Part shown: positions 33,861-42,768 of the stretch, in pieces | How positions within the stretch are numbered: the first letter of the stretch is position 1 | Layout of the letters: each line of letters begins with the position of its first letter | DNA from: Dehalococcoidia bacterium | Lineage (GTDB): Bacteria > Chloroflexota > Dehalococcoidia > Tepidiformales > Tepidiformaceae | Direction: 5' to 3' | DNA length: 59,965 nucleotides | NCBI GenBank assembly: GCA_020853755.1 | Contig: JADYYG010000002.1 | Span: 1-59,965, forward strand | Made by a program: the position numbers and the translations under genes | Notes under the pieces: model-generated | Seen by the model: only the letters and a program-made list of their open reading frames with translations | Told to the model about the DNA's origin: nothing | The model's database searches: none

Positions 33861-34579
33861 CGACACTCGTCCTCGCCGGGCACGGCTCCCACCTTGATGC
33901 GAACTCGAGCACGCCAGTCCGCCAGGTCGCGACGGAGTTGCGCCGCCGCAACCTTTTCAGCGAGGTGCGGCTCGCCTTCTGGAAGGAGGAGCCCTCGTTC
34001 GCGCGCTGCCTCGACGGCTGCGATGACCCGGACGTGGTGGTCACGCCGGCGTTCATCTCGAACGGCTACTTCACGCGAACGGTCATCCCACGCGAGATGC
34101 GGCTCGATGGCCCGCTGACGGTGCGGGACGGCCGCCGCATCCGCTACACGCGGCCCGTGGGCTCCGCGCCGGCGCTTGCTGACGTCCTCATCGAACGCGC
34201 CCGCGAGGCCGGGGCCACGGCGGACGCCGCCGTCGTTATTCTCGGCCATGGCACCCGGCGAGACCCCGAGTCCGCCACGAATGTGCTGCGCATGGCCGAG
34301 CGGGTGCGCGCTTCGGGCCAGTTCGCAGAAGCCGGCGCGGTGTTTCTCGACCAGGAACCGGACATGCGCGACATGCTGACCATGTTCGCCGCGAAAACGG
34401 TGGTTGTTGTGCCGTTCTTCATCGCCGAAGGCTGGCACGTCGGCCAGACCATTCCCGCCGACCTCGCGCTCGAAGGCAGCGAAACCCGCCGCGACGGACG
34501 GGTCGTGCGCTACGCGCGGGCGGCAGGCACTCATCCCGGCATCGCGGATGTCGTGCTTTCCCTGGTGGGCGAAGAATGA
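33857..34579 (+). CDS. cbiX: Sirohydrochlorin chelatase (CbiX family)
   Basis: A 240-residue protein with CbiX/HemH-type halves. LVLAGHGSHLDANSSTPVRQ contains the metal-binding His, repeated as VVILGHGTRRDPESATNV in the second half. FWKEEPSFARCLDG and VVVVPFFIAEGWHVGQTIP, with another His, resemble DR2241-class CbiX. Here it likely inserts Fe2+ or Co2+ into sirohydrochlorin. The start overlaps the previous stop and the stop overlaps the next start (ATGA both times). Confidence 0.88.
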   Translation: MTTLVLAGHGSHLDANSSTPVRQVATELRRRNLFSEVRLAFWKEEPSFARCLDGCDDPDVVVTPAFISNGYFTRTVIPREMRLDGPLTVRDGRRIRYTRPVGSAPALADVLIERAREAGATADAAVVILGHGTRRDPESATNVLRMAERVRASGQFAEAGAVFLDQEPDMRDMLTMFAAKTVVVVPFFIAEGWHVGQTIPADLALEGSETRRDGRVVRYARAAGTHPGIADVVLSLVGEE

Positions 34580-35199
34580 GCCGCCGCCACATCGGTGAAC
34601 TGACGGTCACGCGCGTCTCCGTCGGCATCCCGGCGTCGACACCCGGCACGCCGCTGCGCATCATCCCGCCGGACCTCGACCAGGTGGCGGAGTTCGTCCG
34701 GCACGATGCTTCGGGGCGCTACCGGCCGCTGCCCGGCGCGAAGAGCCTTCCCACCGGCTGGGAGGTCGTCCTCGGGCCGAGGCTCACCCCGGAGGACGTG
34801 ATCGACACCGTCTACCCGCTGGCGACGGTCCACCAGCGCCAGTTCGCGGACGGCACGCTGGAGGTCGTCCCGTTTCAAGACGTGCTCGACCGCCAGGATG
34901 GCCGCTACCGTGCCGCCGCGGACCTGAGTCCGGCAGGCCGCGCGATGGCTTCCAGCCTGCTCTGCGGCATGTGCGTGCGGCGGCCGGTCTGGGGCGGCGC
35001 TTCCTGCGACCCCGGCGAGATTCCCTGCCCGGAAGCCTGCAGCGTGCTCGTCTCGATCTGCCGCGAAGCTGCCGCCTGGGAACGCCAACCGCCCTCGCCG
35101 GCACCCGTCGACCCCGCCGTCCCGTTCGCCGCTTTCGAGCAGCCGGGCAACGAACTGCGTGAGCGCTGGCTTTCCGCGATGATGGCTGGCGATGAATAA
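34576..35199 (+). CDS. DR2241-like Cys-rich partner of CbiX, possible 4Fe-4S protein
   Basis: A 207-residue protein with a Cys cluster: LLCGMCVRRPVWGGASCDPG followed by EIPCPEACSVLVSIC. DR2241-type chelatases carry a similar stabilising and 4Fe-4S segment at their C-terminus. Here that region seems to be a separate gene directly after cbiX. The N-terminal part (LSRRHIGELTVTRVSVGIP-like and LPTGWEVVLGPRLTPEDVID) is unassigned. Iron-sulfur binding is inferred from the cysteine pattern and context. Confidence 0.7.
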   Translation: MSRRHIGELTVTRVSVGIPASTPGTPLRIIPPDLDQVAEFVRHDASGRYRPLPGAKSLPTGWEVVLGPRLTPEDVIDTVYPLATVHQRQFADGTLEVVPFQDVLDRQDGRYRAAADLSPAGRAMASSLLCGMCVRRPVWGGASCDPGEIPCPEACSVLVSICREAAAWERQPPSPAPVDPAVPFAAFEQPGNELRERWLSAMMAGDE

Positions 35200-36466
35200 C
35201 GCCGAAACGGTCGCCGCCGCGCGAGGCCTCTTCCCCGGTGGGGTCAACAGCCCCGTCCGTTCCTTCCGCTCGGTCGGCGGGCGGCCGGTCCCCATCGCCC
35301 GCGGCGAAGGCCCGCACGTCTTCGACACCGAAGGCAACCGCTACATCGACTACATCGGCGCGTTCGGGCCGCTCATCCTCGGCCATGCGCCGGCCCCGGT
35401 TGTCGAAGCCATCCGCAGGGCAGCCGGCGAAGGCACCGCGTTCGGTGCGCTGACCCCGGGCGAAGTCGAACTGGGCAGCCGCATTGCTGCGGCGACGGGC
35501 CTCGACCGCGTGCGCCTCGTGAACTCCGGCACCGAAGCGACGATGACGGCGATCCGGCTGGCCCGCGCGGCCACCGGCCGGGACGTCCTCGTGAAGTTCG
35601 ATGGCGGCTACCACGGCCACAGCGACGGGCTGCTGGTGAAGGCCGGCAGCGGCGTCGCCACCCTCGGGTTGAGCGATTCGGCTGGCGTTCCCGGCGCGGT
35701 TGCCGCGCTTACCGCGGTGCTGCCCTATAACGACCCGGACGCGCTCGAAGCGTGGTTCGCCGCGCACGGCGCCGAAACCGCCGCCGTCATCGTCGAACCG
35801 GTAGCCGGGAACATGGGACTGGTTCTGCCCGAACCGGCGTTCCTCCATGCGCTCGACACCATCCCGCAGGCACACGGTGCGGTGCTCATCGCCGACGAGG
35901 TGATCACCGGCTTCCGCTTCCGCTACGGGCTCAGCGGGCTGCTCCAGAACGCCGGGGTGGTCTGCCTCGGCAAGGTCATCGGAGGCGGGCTCCCGGTCGG
36001 CGCCATCGGTGGGACGGCGGCGCTCATGGACCTGCTCGCGCCGCTCGGGCCGGTGTACCAGGCAGGCACCCTCAGCGGGAACCCGCTCGTCACCGCGGCC
36101 GGCGCGGCGATGCTCGACCAGCTCGCCGATGGCGCGGTCTACCGGCGGCTCGAAGAACTCGGGCGCCACCTCGAGAACGGGCTCACGACGGCCATCCGGC
36201 GCGCCGAACTCGAAGCCTCGGTCGTCCGCCGCGGCTCGGCGCTCACGCTGTTCTTCCGGTCTGGACCGCCGCGCGACTACGCAACCGCCCGCGAAGCCGC
36301 CACCGAGGTGTTCGCGCGCTTCCACGCCGGCATGTTGGAACGCGGCGTGATGCTGCCGCCGTCACAGTTCGAAACATGGTTCGTTTCGGCGGCCCACACG
36401 GAGCGGGAAATCGACGCAACGGTCGAAGCGGCGCATGCCGTGCTGCGCGGCATGGCCCAGCCGTGA
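35192..36466 (+). CDS. hemL: Glutamate-1-semialdehyde 2,1-aminomutase
   Basis: A 424-residue PLP enzyme of the C5 pathway that makes 5-aminolevulinate. It shows LFPGGVNSPVRSFRSVGG, RLVNSGTEATMTAIRLARAA, VKFDGGYHGHSDGLLVKAGS, IADEVITGFRFR and the PLP lysine Lys261 in CLGKVIGGGLPVGA. ATG overlaps the end of the DR2241-like gene by 8 bases. Presence of hemL means ALA is made from glutamyl-tRNA; hemA is not in the window. Confidence 0.96.
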   Translation: MNNAETVAAARGLFPGGVNSPVRSFRSVGGRPVPIARGEGPHVFDTEGNRYIDYIGAFGPLILGHAPAPVVEAIRRAAGEGTAFGALTPGEVELGSRIAAATGLDRVRLVNSGTEATMTAIRLARAATGRDVLVKFDGGYHGHSDGLLVKAGSGVATLGLSDSAGVPGAVAALTAVLPYNDPDALEAWFAAHGAETAAVIVEPVAGNMGLVLPEPAFLHALDTIPQAHGAVLIADEVITGFRFRYGLSGLLQNAGVVCLGKVIGGGLPVGAIGGTAALMDLLAPLGPVYQAGTLSGNPLVTAAGAAMLDQLADGAVYRRLEELGRHLENGLTTAIRRAELEASVVRRGSALTLFFRSGPPRDYATAREAATEVFARFHAGMLERGVMLPPSQFETWFVSAAHTEREIDATVEAAHAVLRGMAQP

Positions 36467-37356
36467 CCACCCTCCGCATCGCAACGCGGGGGAGCAAGCT
36501 CGCTCTTGTGCAGGCCGAATTGGCCGCCGCGAAGCTGCGCGAGGCGCACCCTGGGCTGGAGGTCAGCCTCGTCATCGTGACCACCGCCGGGGACCGCGAC
36601 CAGACGACGCCGCTTCCCGAGGGCGACCGCGCCGGCTGGTTCACGTTGGCGATCCAGGACGCCCTCCTGCGCGAAGACGCCGACGTGGCGGTCCACAGCT
36701 ACAAGGACCTGCCGACGAAGCGGCCGGATGGCCTCGTCATCGCAGCCGCGCCCCTGCGCGAAGACCCGCGCGACGCACTCGTGAGTCGCAGCCGCCTGGG
36801 CCTGCGCGCGCTCCCGAAGGGCGCGGTGGTGGGCACGAGTTCGCCCCGGCGCACGGCCCAGTTGCTCGAATTGCGCCCGGACCTCGATGTCCGCCCTATC
36901 CGCGGCAACGTCGAAACGCGCATTGGAAAGGTCGAAGCGGGCGAGTTCGATGCCGCGGTGCTCGCGCTGGCGGGACTGCGCCGTCTCGGCCTCGAAGCCC
37001 GCGCCGATGAGGTGTTCGGACTGGAGGAGATGCTGCCCGCGCCGGCCCAGGGCGCGCTCGCCCTCGAGTGCCGCGCCGCCGACGCGGAGACGCGCACCCT
37101 GCTTGCCGCCATCGACGACCTCGCGTTGCGGCAGGCCGTCACCGCCGAGCGGATATTCCTCGCGGCTATCGACGGCGGCTGCAGCTTCCCGGCGGCCGCC
37201 CATGCCGCGCACTTCGGCACCACGCTCAAGCTGAGCGCCCTCATCGCCGCCGACGGCCAGATCATCCGGTCGAAGATGGCCGGCCCGGCTGAAGCTGCCG
37301 CAGGGCTCGGGCGCGAACTCGCCGAAGAACTGATGGCCCGCGCCGGGCTGCGTTAG
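36463..37356 (+). CDS. hemC: Hydroxymethylbilane synthase (porphobilinogen deaminase)
   Basis: A 297-residue enzyme that assembles four porphobilinogens. Features are LRIATRGSKLALVQAE, DVAVHSYKDLPTKRPDGL, VGTSSPRRTAQLL, RPIRGNVETRIGKVEAG and the dipyrromethane-attachment Cys240 in DGGCSFPAAAH. The GTG start overlaps the hemL stop (GTGA). Its stop overlaps that of the convergent epoxide hydrolase within the four bases TTAG. Confidence 0.95.
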   Translation: MTTLRIATRGSKLALVQAELAAAKLREAHPGLEVSLVIVTTAGDRDQTTPLPEGDRAGWFTLAIQDALLREDADVAVHSYKDLPTKRPDGLVIAAAPLREDPRDALVSRSRLGLRALPKGAVVGTSSPRRTAQLLELRPDLDVRPIRGNVETRIGKVEAGEFDAAVLALAGLRRLGLEARADEVFGLEEMLPAPAQGALALECRAADAETRTLLAAIDDLALRQAVTAERIFLAAIDGGCSFPAAAHAAHFGTTLKLSALIAADGQIIRSKMAGPAEAAAGLGRELAEELMARAGLR

Positions 37357-38492
37357 CGCAGGCTGCGGAAGCAGTTGCGCAGTTCGTTCACGAACACCTC
37401 CGGCTGTTCGAAGGCGGCGAAGTGCCCGCCCTTCTCCAGGTCGTTCCAGTAGACGATGTTCGGGTACCGCTTTTCGGCCCAGCGCCGCGACGTGCGGAAG
37501 ATTTCTCGCGGGAAAATGCTCGCGCCGACGGGGATGGTGACCGCAGCTGCGCCGCCGCCCCCGCGCCCGAAGCTCTCCCAGTACAACCGCGCCGACGACG
37601 CGCCCGTGCCCGGCAGCCAGTAGAGCATGATGTCGTCGAGCATTTCGTCGCGGGTGAGGGCGTTCTCCGGGTGGCCGTTGCAGTCGGTCCACGCCCAGAA
37701 CTTCTCGAGGATCCATGCCGCCAGCCCGGCCGGCGAATCGACCAGCCCATAACCGACCGTCTGCGGCCGCGTGCTCTGCTCTTTCGAATAGCCCGAGTCC
37801 CAGTCCTGGTAGTACTGCAGGCCGGCGATGGCGCTCTTCTCGCGCTCGGTCAGGTTGTCCACGGGGTCCGGCCGGACGGTGACCATGTTGAGGTGGATCC
37901 CGGCGCAGTGTTCCGGGTCCCGCGCGCCGATCTGCGTCGTCACGGCTGAACCCCAGTCGCCGCCCTGCGCGAAGTAGCGGTTATACCCGAGCCGGGCCAT
38001 CAGCGCGGCCCACGCATCCGCAATCTTCTCGACGCCCCAGCCGTTCTTCGTGGGTTTACCGGAGAAGCCGTAGCCCGGCAGCGACGGCGCGACCACGTGG
38101 AAGGCGTCCGACGCCTGGCCGCCGAACTTCACCGGGTCGCTGAGCGGTTCGATGACCTTGAGGAACTCGACAATCGACCCCGGCCAGCCATGGGTGATGA
38201 CCAGCGGCGCGGCGCCCTCGTGCCGCGAGCGGACGTGGATGAAATGGATGTCGAGGCCATCGATCTCGGTGATGAACTGGGGGAACGCGTTGATTCGCGC
38301 CTCGGTCGCGCGCCAGTCGTAGCTGTTAGCCCAGTACTCGCAGACCTCCTGGACGTAGGAGAGCGGCGTGCCCTGGGTCCAGTCCTCCACGGCCTCGCGT
38401 TCGGGCCAGCGGGTGTCCTTCAGGCGGCGCTTCAGGTCGTCGAGCTGGGCCTGGGGGATATCGATGCGGAAAGGGCGAATCTCGGCAGTCAT
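37353..38492 (-). CDS. Epoxide hydrolase (EHN-type alpha/beta hydrolase)
   Basis: A 379-residue protein. The N-terminal EHN domain (FRIDIPQAQLDDLKRRLKDT, WPEREAVEDW) is diagnostic. The core has the oxyanion HGWPGS, the nucleophile in AQGGDWGSAVTTQIG (Asp-Trp-Gly), and the catalytic His in GGHFAAFEQPEVFVNELRNC. It opens epoxides by an Asp-ester mechanism. ATG 38492 has a strong GCAGGAGG upstream. It probably serves xenobiotic or lipid breakdown. Confidence 0.93.
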   Translation of the reverse strand: MTAEIRPFRIDIPQAQLDDLKRRLKDTRWPEREAVEDWTQGTPLSYVQEVCEYWANSYDWRATEARINAFPQFITEIDGLDIHFIHVRSRHEGAAPLVITHGWPGSIVEFLKVIEPLSDPVKFGGQASDAFHVVAPSLPGYGFSGKPTKNGWGVEKIADAWAALMARLGYNRYFAQGGDWGSAVTTQIGARDPEHCAGIHLNMVTVRPDPVDNLTEREKSAIAGLQYYQDWDSGYSKEQSTRPQTVGYGLVDSPAGLAAWILEKFWAWTDCNGHPENALTRDEMLDDIMLYWLPGTGASSARLYWESFGRGGGGAAAVTIPVGASIFPREIFRTSRRWAEKRYPNIVYWNDLEKGGHFAAFEQPEVFVNELRNCFRSLR

Positions 38493-38556
38493 GGCGTCCT
38501 CCTGCGGTGCGGGCACGATGCCCGATTGAGGCGCGTCGCGCAATCTGGGTGGCCGC

Positions 38557-39435
38557 TCAGCGCGGGCGTTCGCCGTAGTCCCCGAACGGGCCGTCGCGGC
38601 GGCGGATGGTCTCGCGGAAGCCGATCTCGCCGAAGCTTTCGCGCCAGCGCAGCGCTTCCTCGGTGTGGCGCGTCACGCCGTCGAAGAAGGTGCCGAACAT
38701 CTGCGTGGTGCGCAGGCCCATGTTTTCGAACGCCTGGTTGATGAGCAGCTTGTTCAGGGCGAGCTGGTTCGAAGGGATGTTGGCGTACCGCTTGGCGTAC
38801 TTCTCGGTCTCGGCGGAGAGCTGTTCGCGCGGGAACACCTTCGAGACGAGCCCGATGCGGTGGGCCGTGGCCGCGTCGATCTGGTCGCCCGAGAGGAGGA
38901 ACTCCTTCGCGTGTTCGAGGCCGACCCGGTAGACCCACATCATCGTCGTCGGCGTGCCGTACACGCGGCTCGGCGGGTAGCCGATGATCGCGTCTTCGGC
39001 CATGAAGATGAGGTCGGCGCAGAGGATGAGGTCGGTGCCGCCGCCGAGTGCGTAGCCGTGGAGTTCGGCGATGACCGGCTTCGGGCACTCCCAGAGCTTC
39101 ATGAAACGGCGCATGTTGTGGCCCATGAAGGCGTAGTCCCGGACCGGATCCCACGCTCCGGGCCGGGGGTCGACGGAGGGCGCCCCGTAGCGCGGCCGCC
39201 AGTTTCGGCCCCCGCGCTCGTTCGAACCGGGGTTGAGGTCGTACCCCGCGGTGAAGCACGGCCCTGCGCCGCGAATGATGATCGACGACACCTCGGGCGA
39301 GGCGGTCGCCTCATCGATGGCGTCGGCGATGCCCTGGATGACCGCGTCGTTCAGGGTGTTCATCTTTTCCGGGCGGTTGATGGTGATAATCGCCAGGCTC
39401 TGGCGCTCTTCGTAGAGGACAACGGGGTCGGCCAT
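38557..39435 (-). CDS. Enoyl-CoA hydratase/isomerase family protein
   Basis: A 292-residue crotonase-fold protein with SLAIITINRPEKMNTLNDAV, IIRGAGPCFTAGYDLNPGSN (first oxyanion), and KPVIAELHGYALGGGTDLIL (second oxyanion), then AIIGYPPSRVYGTPTTMMW. It has an insertion after the first motif (NERGGRNWRPRYGAPSVDP). GGAAG precedes ATG 39435. The nearby epoxide hydrolase on the same strand, 64 bases away, suggests a shared pathway. Confidence 0.9.
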   Translation of the reverse strand: MADPVVLYEERQSLAIITINRPEKMNTLNDAVIQGIADAIDEATASPEVSSIIIRGAGPCFTAGYDLNPGSNERGGRNWRPRYGAPSVDPRPGAWDPVRDYAFMGHNMRRFMKLWECPKPVIAELHGYALGGGTDLILCADLIFMAEDAIIGYPPSRVYGTPTTMMWVYRVGLEHAKEFLLSGDQIDAATAHRIGLVSKVFPREQLSAETEKYAKRYANIPSNQLALNKLLINQAFENMGLRTTQMFGTFFDGVTRHTEEALRWRESFGEIGFRETIRRRDGPFGDYGERPR

Positions 39436-39553
39436 CGGGCGCTTCCTTCGCGGTGTTTTGCGTTCGAAACGATACACCGGGCCGCCCCCGCCAGGTTCGA
39501 ACGCCGGCCGGCAGGGTTGCCAAAGCCCGCGCCTGTAGCGCCTACTGGAGGGA

Positions 39554-41023
39554 GTGCTGCGCCGCGACGGACTGATTCTCGCCAATCGGGCGTTCCTCGA
39601 CCACGAGTCTCCTCGCTGGGCCGACTCGCCGTCTTCGGCGGGCAGCGGCGGGCTGCTCGCTGCCGTCCGGCCGATTATCCAGCCCTGGGACGGCAAAGCC
39701 GGGACGACCTGGATCGGCGCCGGAATGGGCCGCTTCGACCGCGAATGGACCGACGAGCGCGGCTTCGAACTGCTCGAAACCACGCGCGGCCTGCTGCGCC
39801 ACCGGCGGCTGTTCTTCGCCCCGCCGGCCTGGCAGGGCCACTACGCCGAAGTCTCGAACTGTTTCCTCTGGCCGTTGCTCCACCTCGTGCGCTATGACCT
39901 GCCAGCGGTCACCGGCTACTACCCCGCTCCCGCCGCTCCCGCGCCCGCCGACTGGCAGGCCTACCTCGCGGTCAACACGGCCTTCGCCGATGCCGCCGCC
40001 GAGGAACGGAACGCCCCGTGGTGCTGGATCCACGACTACCAGCTGGCGCTCACGCCCGGGCTGCTGCGCGAACGCGGCTTCTCGGCGCCTATCGGGTTCT
40101 TCCTCCACACGCCGTTCCCGGACCTCGCGGTGGCGAAGCCGTACCTTGGCGAGGGCGGCGGCGAGAGCTTCCGGCGCGTCGTCACCGGCATGCTCGGCGC
40201 GGACCTGCTGGGGTTCCAGACCCCCGCCGACGTCGAACGGTTCCGGCGGGTAGCCGTCGAGCTCGCCGGCGCCGAGGACGCTCGCGGCGGCGTGCTCTTC
40301 GACGGTCACATCGTCCGCCTGCGCGCCTGCCCGGTCGGCATCGACGTCGATGACGTGCTCGATGTCACGAAGACCGCGCTGACGCCCTCACGCGTGACCG
40401 CAGCCCGGCAGGCAGGCCTGCCGCTCGTCGTCGGCCTCGAACGGGGCGACTTCACGAAAGGCATTCCCGAGCGCCTGCGGGCGGTCGCGGCGGCCTTCCG
40501 CGGCGGCGCGCGCTTCGCCTATCTCGGCATTGCCGCGCCCACCCGCGAAGGTGTCCGCGCCTACGAAGCGCTCGAAGCCGCCGTGGAAGCCGAGGCCCGC
40601 GCCGCCCGCGAGGCCGCCGTTGCCGCCGGCGGGTCGTTCGCGCACGTCCGCGCGAACGTCGGCTGGCCGGACGTCGTCGCCCTGCAGCGCGAGGCCGACG
40701 TGGTCTTCACGTCATCGCTCGCCGACGGCCAGAACCTGGTGCCTCTGCAGGCAGCCGTCGCCCAATCGCTGCGGCCGGGGGCAGACCGCGCCGTCATCAT
40801 TTCCGGCCGGGACGCAGGCGTCTCCGATTCGTTCGCGGAGTTCGCGGGCAAAGGGCTCGCTATCACTGACCCGCTCGACGCCGATGCCATGCACGAAACG
40901 CTGCGGGCCGCCCTCGATGGTGCGCCCGGGCGAGTCAGCGACCGCTTTGTAACAGCAGTTCACACACGGGATGCGCGCTGGTGGGCGACCGAATTCCTCG
41001 CCAGCCTGGAGGGGCCATGCTAA
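39554..41023 (+). CDS. otsA: Alpha,alpha-trehalose-phosphate synthase (GT20)
   Basis: A 489-residue glycosyltransferase that makes trehalose-6-phosphate from a nucleotide-glucose and glucose-6-phosphate. GT20 landmarks include CWIHDYQLALTPGLLRERGF, IGFFLHTPFPDLAVAKPY, LLGFQTPADVERF, VGLERGDFTKGIPERLRAV, VFTSSLADGQNLVPLQ and the C-terminal GRDAGVSDSF. Near-GT20 length and a GTG start are used; a GGAGG is present but only a few bases before it. otsB overlaps its stop. Confidence 0.92.
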   Translation: MLRRDGLILANRAFLDHESPRWADSPSSAGSGGLLAAVRPIIQPWDGKAGTTWIGAGMGRFDREWTDERGFELLETTRGLLRHRRLFFAPPAWQGHYAEVSNCFLWPLLHLVRYDLPAVTGYYPAPAAPAPADWQAYLAVNTAFADAAAEERNAPWCWIHDYQLALTPGLLRERGFSAPIGFFLHTPFPDLAVAKPYLGEGGGESFRRVVTGMLGADLLGFQTPADVERFRRVAVELAGAEDARGGVLFDGHIVRLRACPVGIDVDDVLDVTKTALTPSRVTAARQAGLPLVVGLERGDFTKGIPERLRAVAAAFRGGARFAYLGIAAPTREGVRAYEALEAAVEAEARAAREAAVAAGGSFAHVRANVGWPDVVALQREADVVFTSSLADGQNLVPLQAAVAQSLRPGADRAVIISGRDAGVSDSFAEFAGKGLAITDPLDADAMHETLRAALDGAPGRVSDRFVTAVHTRDARWWATEFLASLEGPC

Positions 41024-41805
41024 CGCTCGACGCAATCGAACAGTTCAAGGCGCTGGCCGCCGCACGAGGGCCGCTGCTCATCGCAACGGACCTCGACGGC
41101 ACGCTCGCGCCGATCGTGGCCCACGCCAGCGAGGCGCGCGTGCCCCCCGGCGCGCTCGCCGTCCTCGACCGGCTGGCCCAGGTGGCGAAGGTCGCGGTCA
41201 TCACCGGGCGCGACCTGAATACGGCCCGCCGCATGGTCCCGGTCGAAGGTGTGGTCGTCGTCGGCAGCCACGGCCTCGAAGCGTCGTTCGATGACCCGCT
41301 TATCCCGGGGGTGGACCGCGTCGCCCTCAGCGCGGCACTCGAAGAGGTCGAGCAGGGCGTCATCTCCGCCTGCCCGAGTTCGTTCCTCCACATCGAGCGC
41401 AAGGCGATCTCGACCGCGTTTCACTACCGTACTGCGCCCGAACTGGAGCCGACGCTGCGGCAGGCGCTCGGCACGCTGCCCGAGGGTCTGCGCCTCCGCG
41501 AAGGCCGGATGGTCCTTGAGGTGCTGCCCGACGCCCGCGGCGGCAAGGATGTCGCCCTCACCGCGCTCTGCCGCCAGATGCGCGCGCACGCCCTCCTCGT
41601 CATGGGCGATGACCTGACCGATGTGGCGATGTTCAAGTCCGCGCTGGGGCTGGCGAAGGACGACCAGGTGCACGTCCTCCTCGCGGGTGTCGCTGGCGGA
41701 CCGGAATCGCCGCCCGAACTCCTCGACCTCGCCGATGTGGTGGTTCGCTCCACTGAAGAGGCGCTCGAAGGGCTGGAGACCATCGCTCGCGCGCTCGGGG
41801 TCTGA
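41017..41805 (+). CDS. otsB: Trehalose-6-phosphate phosphatase
   Basis: A 262-residue HAD phosphatase. Motif I is ATDLDGTLAPIV, motif II AVITGRDL, a middle cap region includes HIERKAISTAFHYRTAP, and motif IV GDDLTDVAMF. It removes phosphate to give trehalose. Its ATG, with GGAGGGG just upstream, overlaps the last codons of otsA (7-base overlap), so the two enzymes are co-translated. Confidence 0.93.
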   Translation: MLTLDAIEQFKALAAARGPLLIATDLDGTLAPIVAHASEARVPPGALAVLDRLAQVAKVAVITGRDLNTARRMVPVEGVVVVGSHGLEASFDDPLIPGVDRVALSAALEEVEQGVISACPSSFLHIERKAISTAFHYRTAPELEPTLRQALGTLPEGLRLREGRMVLEVLPDARGGKDVALTALCRQMRAHALLVMGDDLTDVAMFKSALGLAKDDQVHVLLAGVAGGPESPPELLDLADVVVRSTEEALEGLETIARALGV

Positions 41806-41816
41806 TTTCGCCCCGG

Positions 41817-42737
41817 TCAGCCCTGCTTGCGCAGGTGGATGCAGCACCAGTCGCGTTCTTCTTCGGTCGAAAGGTGCGTGAAGCCCTGCGCTTCCATGTC
41901 GGGGATGACGGCCGCTGAGTCGACCGTGAGGATGCCGGAGAGCACGAGGTCGCCCGCCGGCAGCACCACCGTCCCGAAGACCGGCGCGAGGGCGCGGTTC
42001 GCCGGCGTGCTGATGTTCGAGAGGACGAGTTCGTAGCGGCCGGGATGGTCGTCCTTGAGTACCCCTGCACTGATCTCGACGTGGGCATCGATGCCGTTGG
42101 CCGCGCAGTTCCGTCGCGCCACATCGGCCGCTATCGGGTCGATGTCGATGGCGACGATGCGGGGAACGCCGAGCAGCGCTGCGCCGATAGCGAGCACCCC
42201 CGACCCGGTGCCGACGTCGAGCATCGTGATCCCCGGGCGGGCGAGGCCGTCGAGCGCCTTCAGGCAGAGCCGGGTGGTCTCGTGGTGGCCCGTGCCAAAG
42301 GCCTGGCCGGGGTCCAGCCGGATGACGAGCTGGTCCGGCTGCGCTTCGTGGTCGACCCACGTGGGCACGACGATCAGCCGGCCGCCGGTTTCGACCACGC
42401 CGAAGAACTCGCGCCAGGAGACGGACCAGTCCTGCTCGTAGATCGGCTTCGCGGTCAGCTGGACCGAGGGGTACGGCTCCATTCCATCGCGCAGGTCGGC
42501 GATGAGCACCGCGCCGAGTTCCGACGCCGGCAGGTAGGCGCGCACGAGCACCGGCTCGCCGCCGCGCACGCGAAAGCCCATTTCCGGGCCGAGGATGTCG
42601 ATCGGGTGTTCGACGATGATGCCGCCAGGGGCAACGCCCAGCATCAGCGCGCTGACCTCTTCGACCAGCGCCGGGGGCGTTTGCGCGGTGATTTCGTACC
42701 AGAGCGCGCCCGGGCCGGGGTTCGGCTGGTCAGTCAC
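41817..42737 (-). CDS. prmA: Ribosomal protein L11 methyltransferase
   Basis: A 306-residue SAM-dependent methyltransferase. The N-terminal substrate domain (LWYEITAQTPPALVEEVSAL, GGIIVEHP, YEQDWSVSWREFFGVVE) and the SAM site (QAFGTGHHETTRLCLKAL, MLDVGTGSGVLAIGAALLG) are typical of PrmA. Its motif NIS in LVLSNISTPANRALAP stands where PrmA has a related N-I-x-A/T motif. It follows dnaJ by 31 bases, a common gene order. The start is GTG. Confidence 0.9.
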   Translation of the reverse strand: MTDQPNPGPGALWYEITAQTPPALVEEVSALMLGVAPGGIIVEHPIDILGPEMGFRVRGGEPVLVRAYLPASELGAVLIADLRDGMEPYPSVQLTAKPIYEQDWSVSWREFFGVVETGGRLIVVPTWVDHEAQPDQLVIRLDPGQAFGTGHHETTRLCLKALDGLARPGITMLDVGTGSGVLAIGAALLGVPRIVAIDIDPIAADVARRNCAANGIDAHVEISAGVLKDDHPGRYELVLSNISTPANRALAPVFGTVVLPAGDLVLSGILTVDSAAVIPDMEAQGFTHLSTEEERDWCCIHLRKQG

Positions 42738-42768
42738 CGGGCATCAGGTGGGGACGCGCCAACGCGGC

